5,916 nucleotides of DNA from Deltaproteobacteria bacterium (lineage in GTDB: Bacteria > Desulfobacterota > DSM-4660 > Desulfatiglandales > B25-G16): NCBI GenBank assembly GCA_003646935.1, contig QMLW01000149.1, positions 1-5,916 of the forward strand. The letters are read 5' to 3'. The notes beneath the pieces were generated by a model, which was given only the letters and a program-made list of their open reading frames with translations, searched no databases and was not told the DNA's origin. The first letter of the stretch is position 1; every line of letters starts with the position of its first letter. Positions 5,568 through 5,916 of this stretch are shown here, piece after piece. The position numbers were made by a program, and so were the translations under genes.

Positions 5568-5916
5568 TTATGGTTGATCCTTTGTTGATCTTTCCCGCAG
5601 CTTAAACTCCATAGCAGGCGGCTTCACGCGCACTATCTCGATCCTATCATTGGGAAGTACAATCCGATCGCGACGTATCCGAAAGACCGCGCTTCCAGGC
5701 TTAGCTGTTGACAGATCGATCTCCGCGTGAACGTTTCTCCTGTTCAAGGTGCTCGCATCCTTTCGAACCCCATGCACGGTGATCTCCACCTCGGGATTCA
5801 CGGGCTCCACTACTTCCATCGCCGCAGGGAGGTTTCTCAGCTCCAGGGGAACCCGGAGGGTAACCTCAAAGTTCTGCTGCCCCGCGAGCAACAGCCAGAC
5901 AAGGAAGACCAAGCAC
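5568..5916 (-). CDS. cdaR: YbbR-domain protein, CdaR-like (5' partial)
   Basis: The C-terminal part of a YbbR-domain protein. The frame runs off the window edge; a TTG at 5912 falls inside the membrane segment and is not a credible start. The visible protein begins with a hydrophobic stretch (LVFLVWLLLAG), the end of an N-terminal membrane anchor. A single YbbR repeat of about 85 residues follows, with typical signatures: VPLELRNLP, a central TVHGVR segment, AEIDLSTAKPG and a final strand VKPPAMEFKL. The protein ends in a short charged tail with TAA at 5568-5570. In many bacteria this family (CdaR) binds and modulates the c-di-AMP cyclase CdaA, with cdaA just upstream and glmM downstream. Here the upstream gene is outside the window, and the downstream gene is a lytic transglycosylase rather than glmM. 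One repeat is few compared with Firmicute CdaR. The domain is clear; the CdaR role is inferred. Confidence 0.8.
   Translation of the reverse strand, partial: CLVFLVWLLLAGQQNFEVTLRVPLELRNLPAAMEVVEPVNPEVEITVHGVRKDASTLNRRNVHAEIDLSTAKPGSAVFRIRRDRIVLPNDRIEIVRVKPPAMEFKLRERSTKDQP

Overview
The window looks like a piece of a Gram-negative bacterial chromosome with mid-range GC, most likely from the Desulfobacterota/Deltaproteobacteria or a nearby lineage. This is an inference from gene content and general sequence style: a glycine-betaine ABC transporter with a CBS-tailed ATPase, an RCK-N/DHH fusion, a YbbR-type protein and an MltF-type lytic transglycosylase. No rRNA or other phylogenetic marker is present. 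There are no tRNA genes, CRISPR arrays, insertion sequences or phage genes.

Layout. On the + strand, positions 1-1937 hold two genes of a glycine betaine/proline-type importer: a 5'-truncated ATPase (ProV/OpuAA type, to 1061) and its permease (ProW/OpuAB type, from 1086). The permease reading frame is interrupted by a TAG at 1794-1796. The same frame continues for 46 codons of recognisable family sequence to a second TAG at 1935-1937. No substrate-binding protein gene is visible. Everything right of 1976 lies on the - strand. In transcription order (right to left) these are the 3' part of a YbbR/CdaR-like gene (5916-5568), a lipoprotein MltF-like transglycosylase (5554-4199), an RCK-N + DHH/DHHA1 phosphoesterase (3996-2581) and a MarR-family regulator (2458-1976). 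The MarR gene is convergent with the transporter genes.

Between the transglycosylase and the DHH gene lies a 202-bp gap. It contains a near-consensus sigma70-type promoter (TTTACA, 16 bp, TATAAT) and a roughly 115-nt predicted leader with perfect short hairpins. The DHH gene, and perhaps marR behind it, is therefore probably its own transcription unit.

Working hypothesis. CdaR-type YbbR proteins regulate the c-di-AMP cyclase CdaA, some DHH/DHHA1 enzymes degrade c-di-AMP or pApA, and CBS domains of OpuA/OpuC ATPases are known c-di-AMP receptors in Firmicutes. MarR-family EctR/CosR proteins control compatible-solute genes. The window may thus gather parts of a c-di-AMP/osmotic-homeostasis and cell-wall network. 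This rests on family knowledge and adjacency only; the cyclase itself is not in the window. The clearest anomaly read directly from the DNA is the in-frame TAG in the permease.
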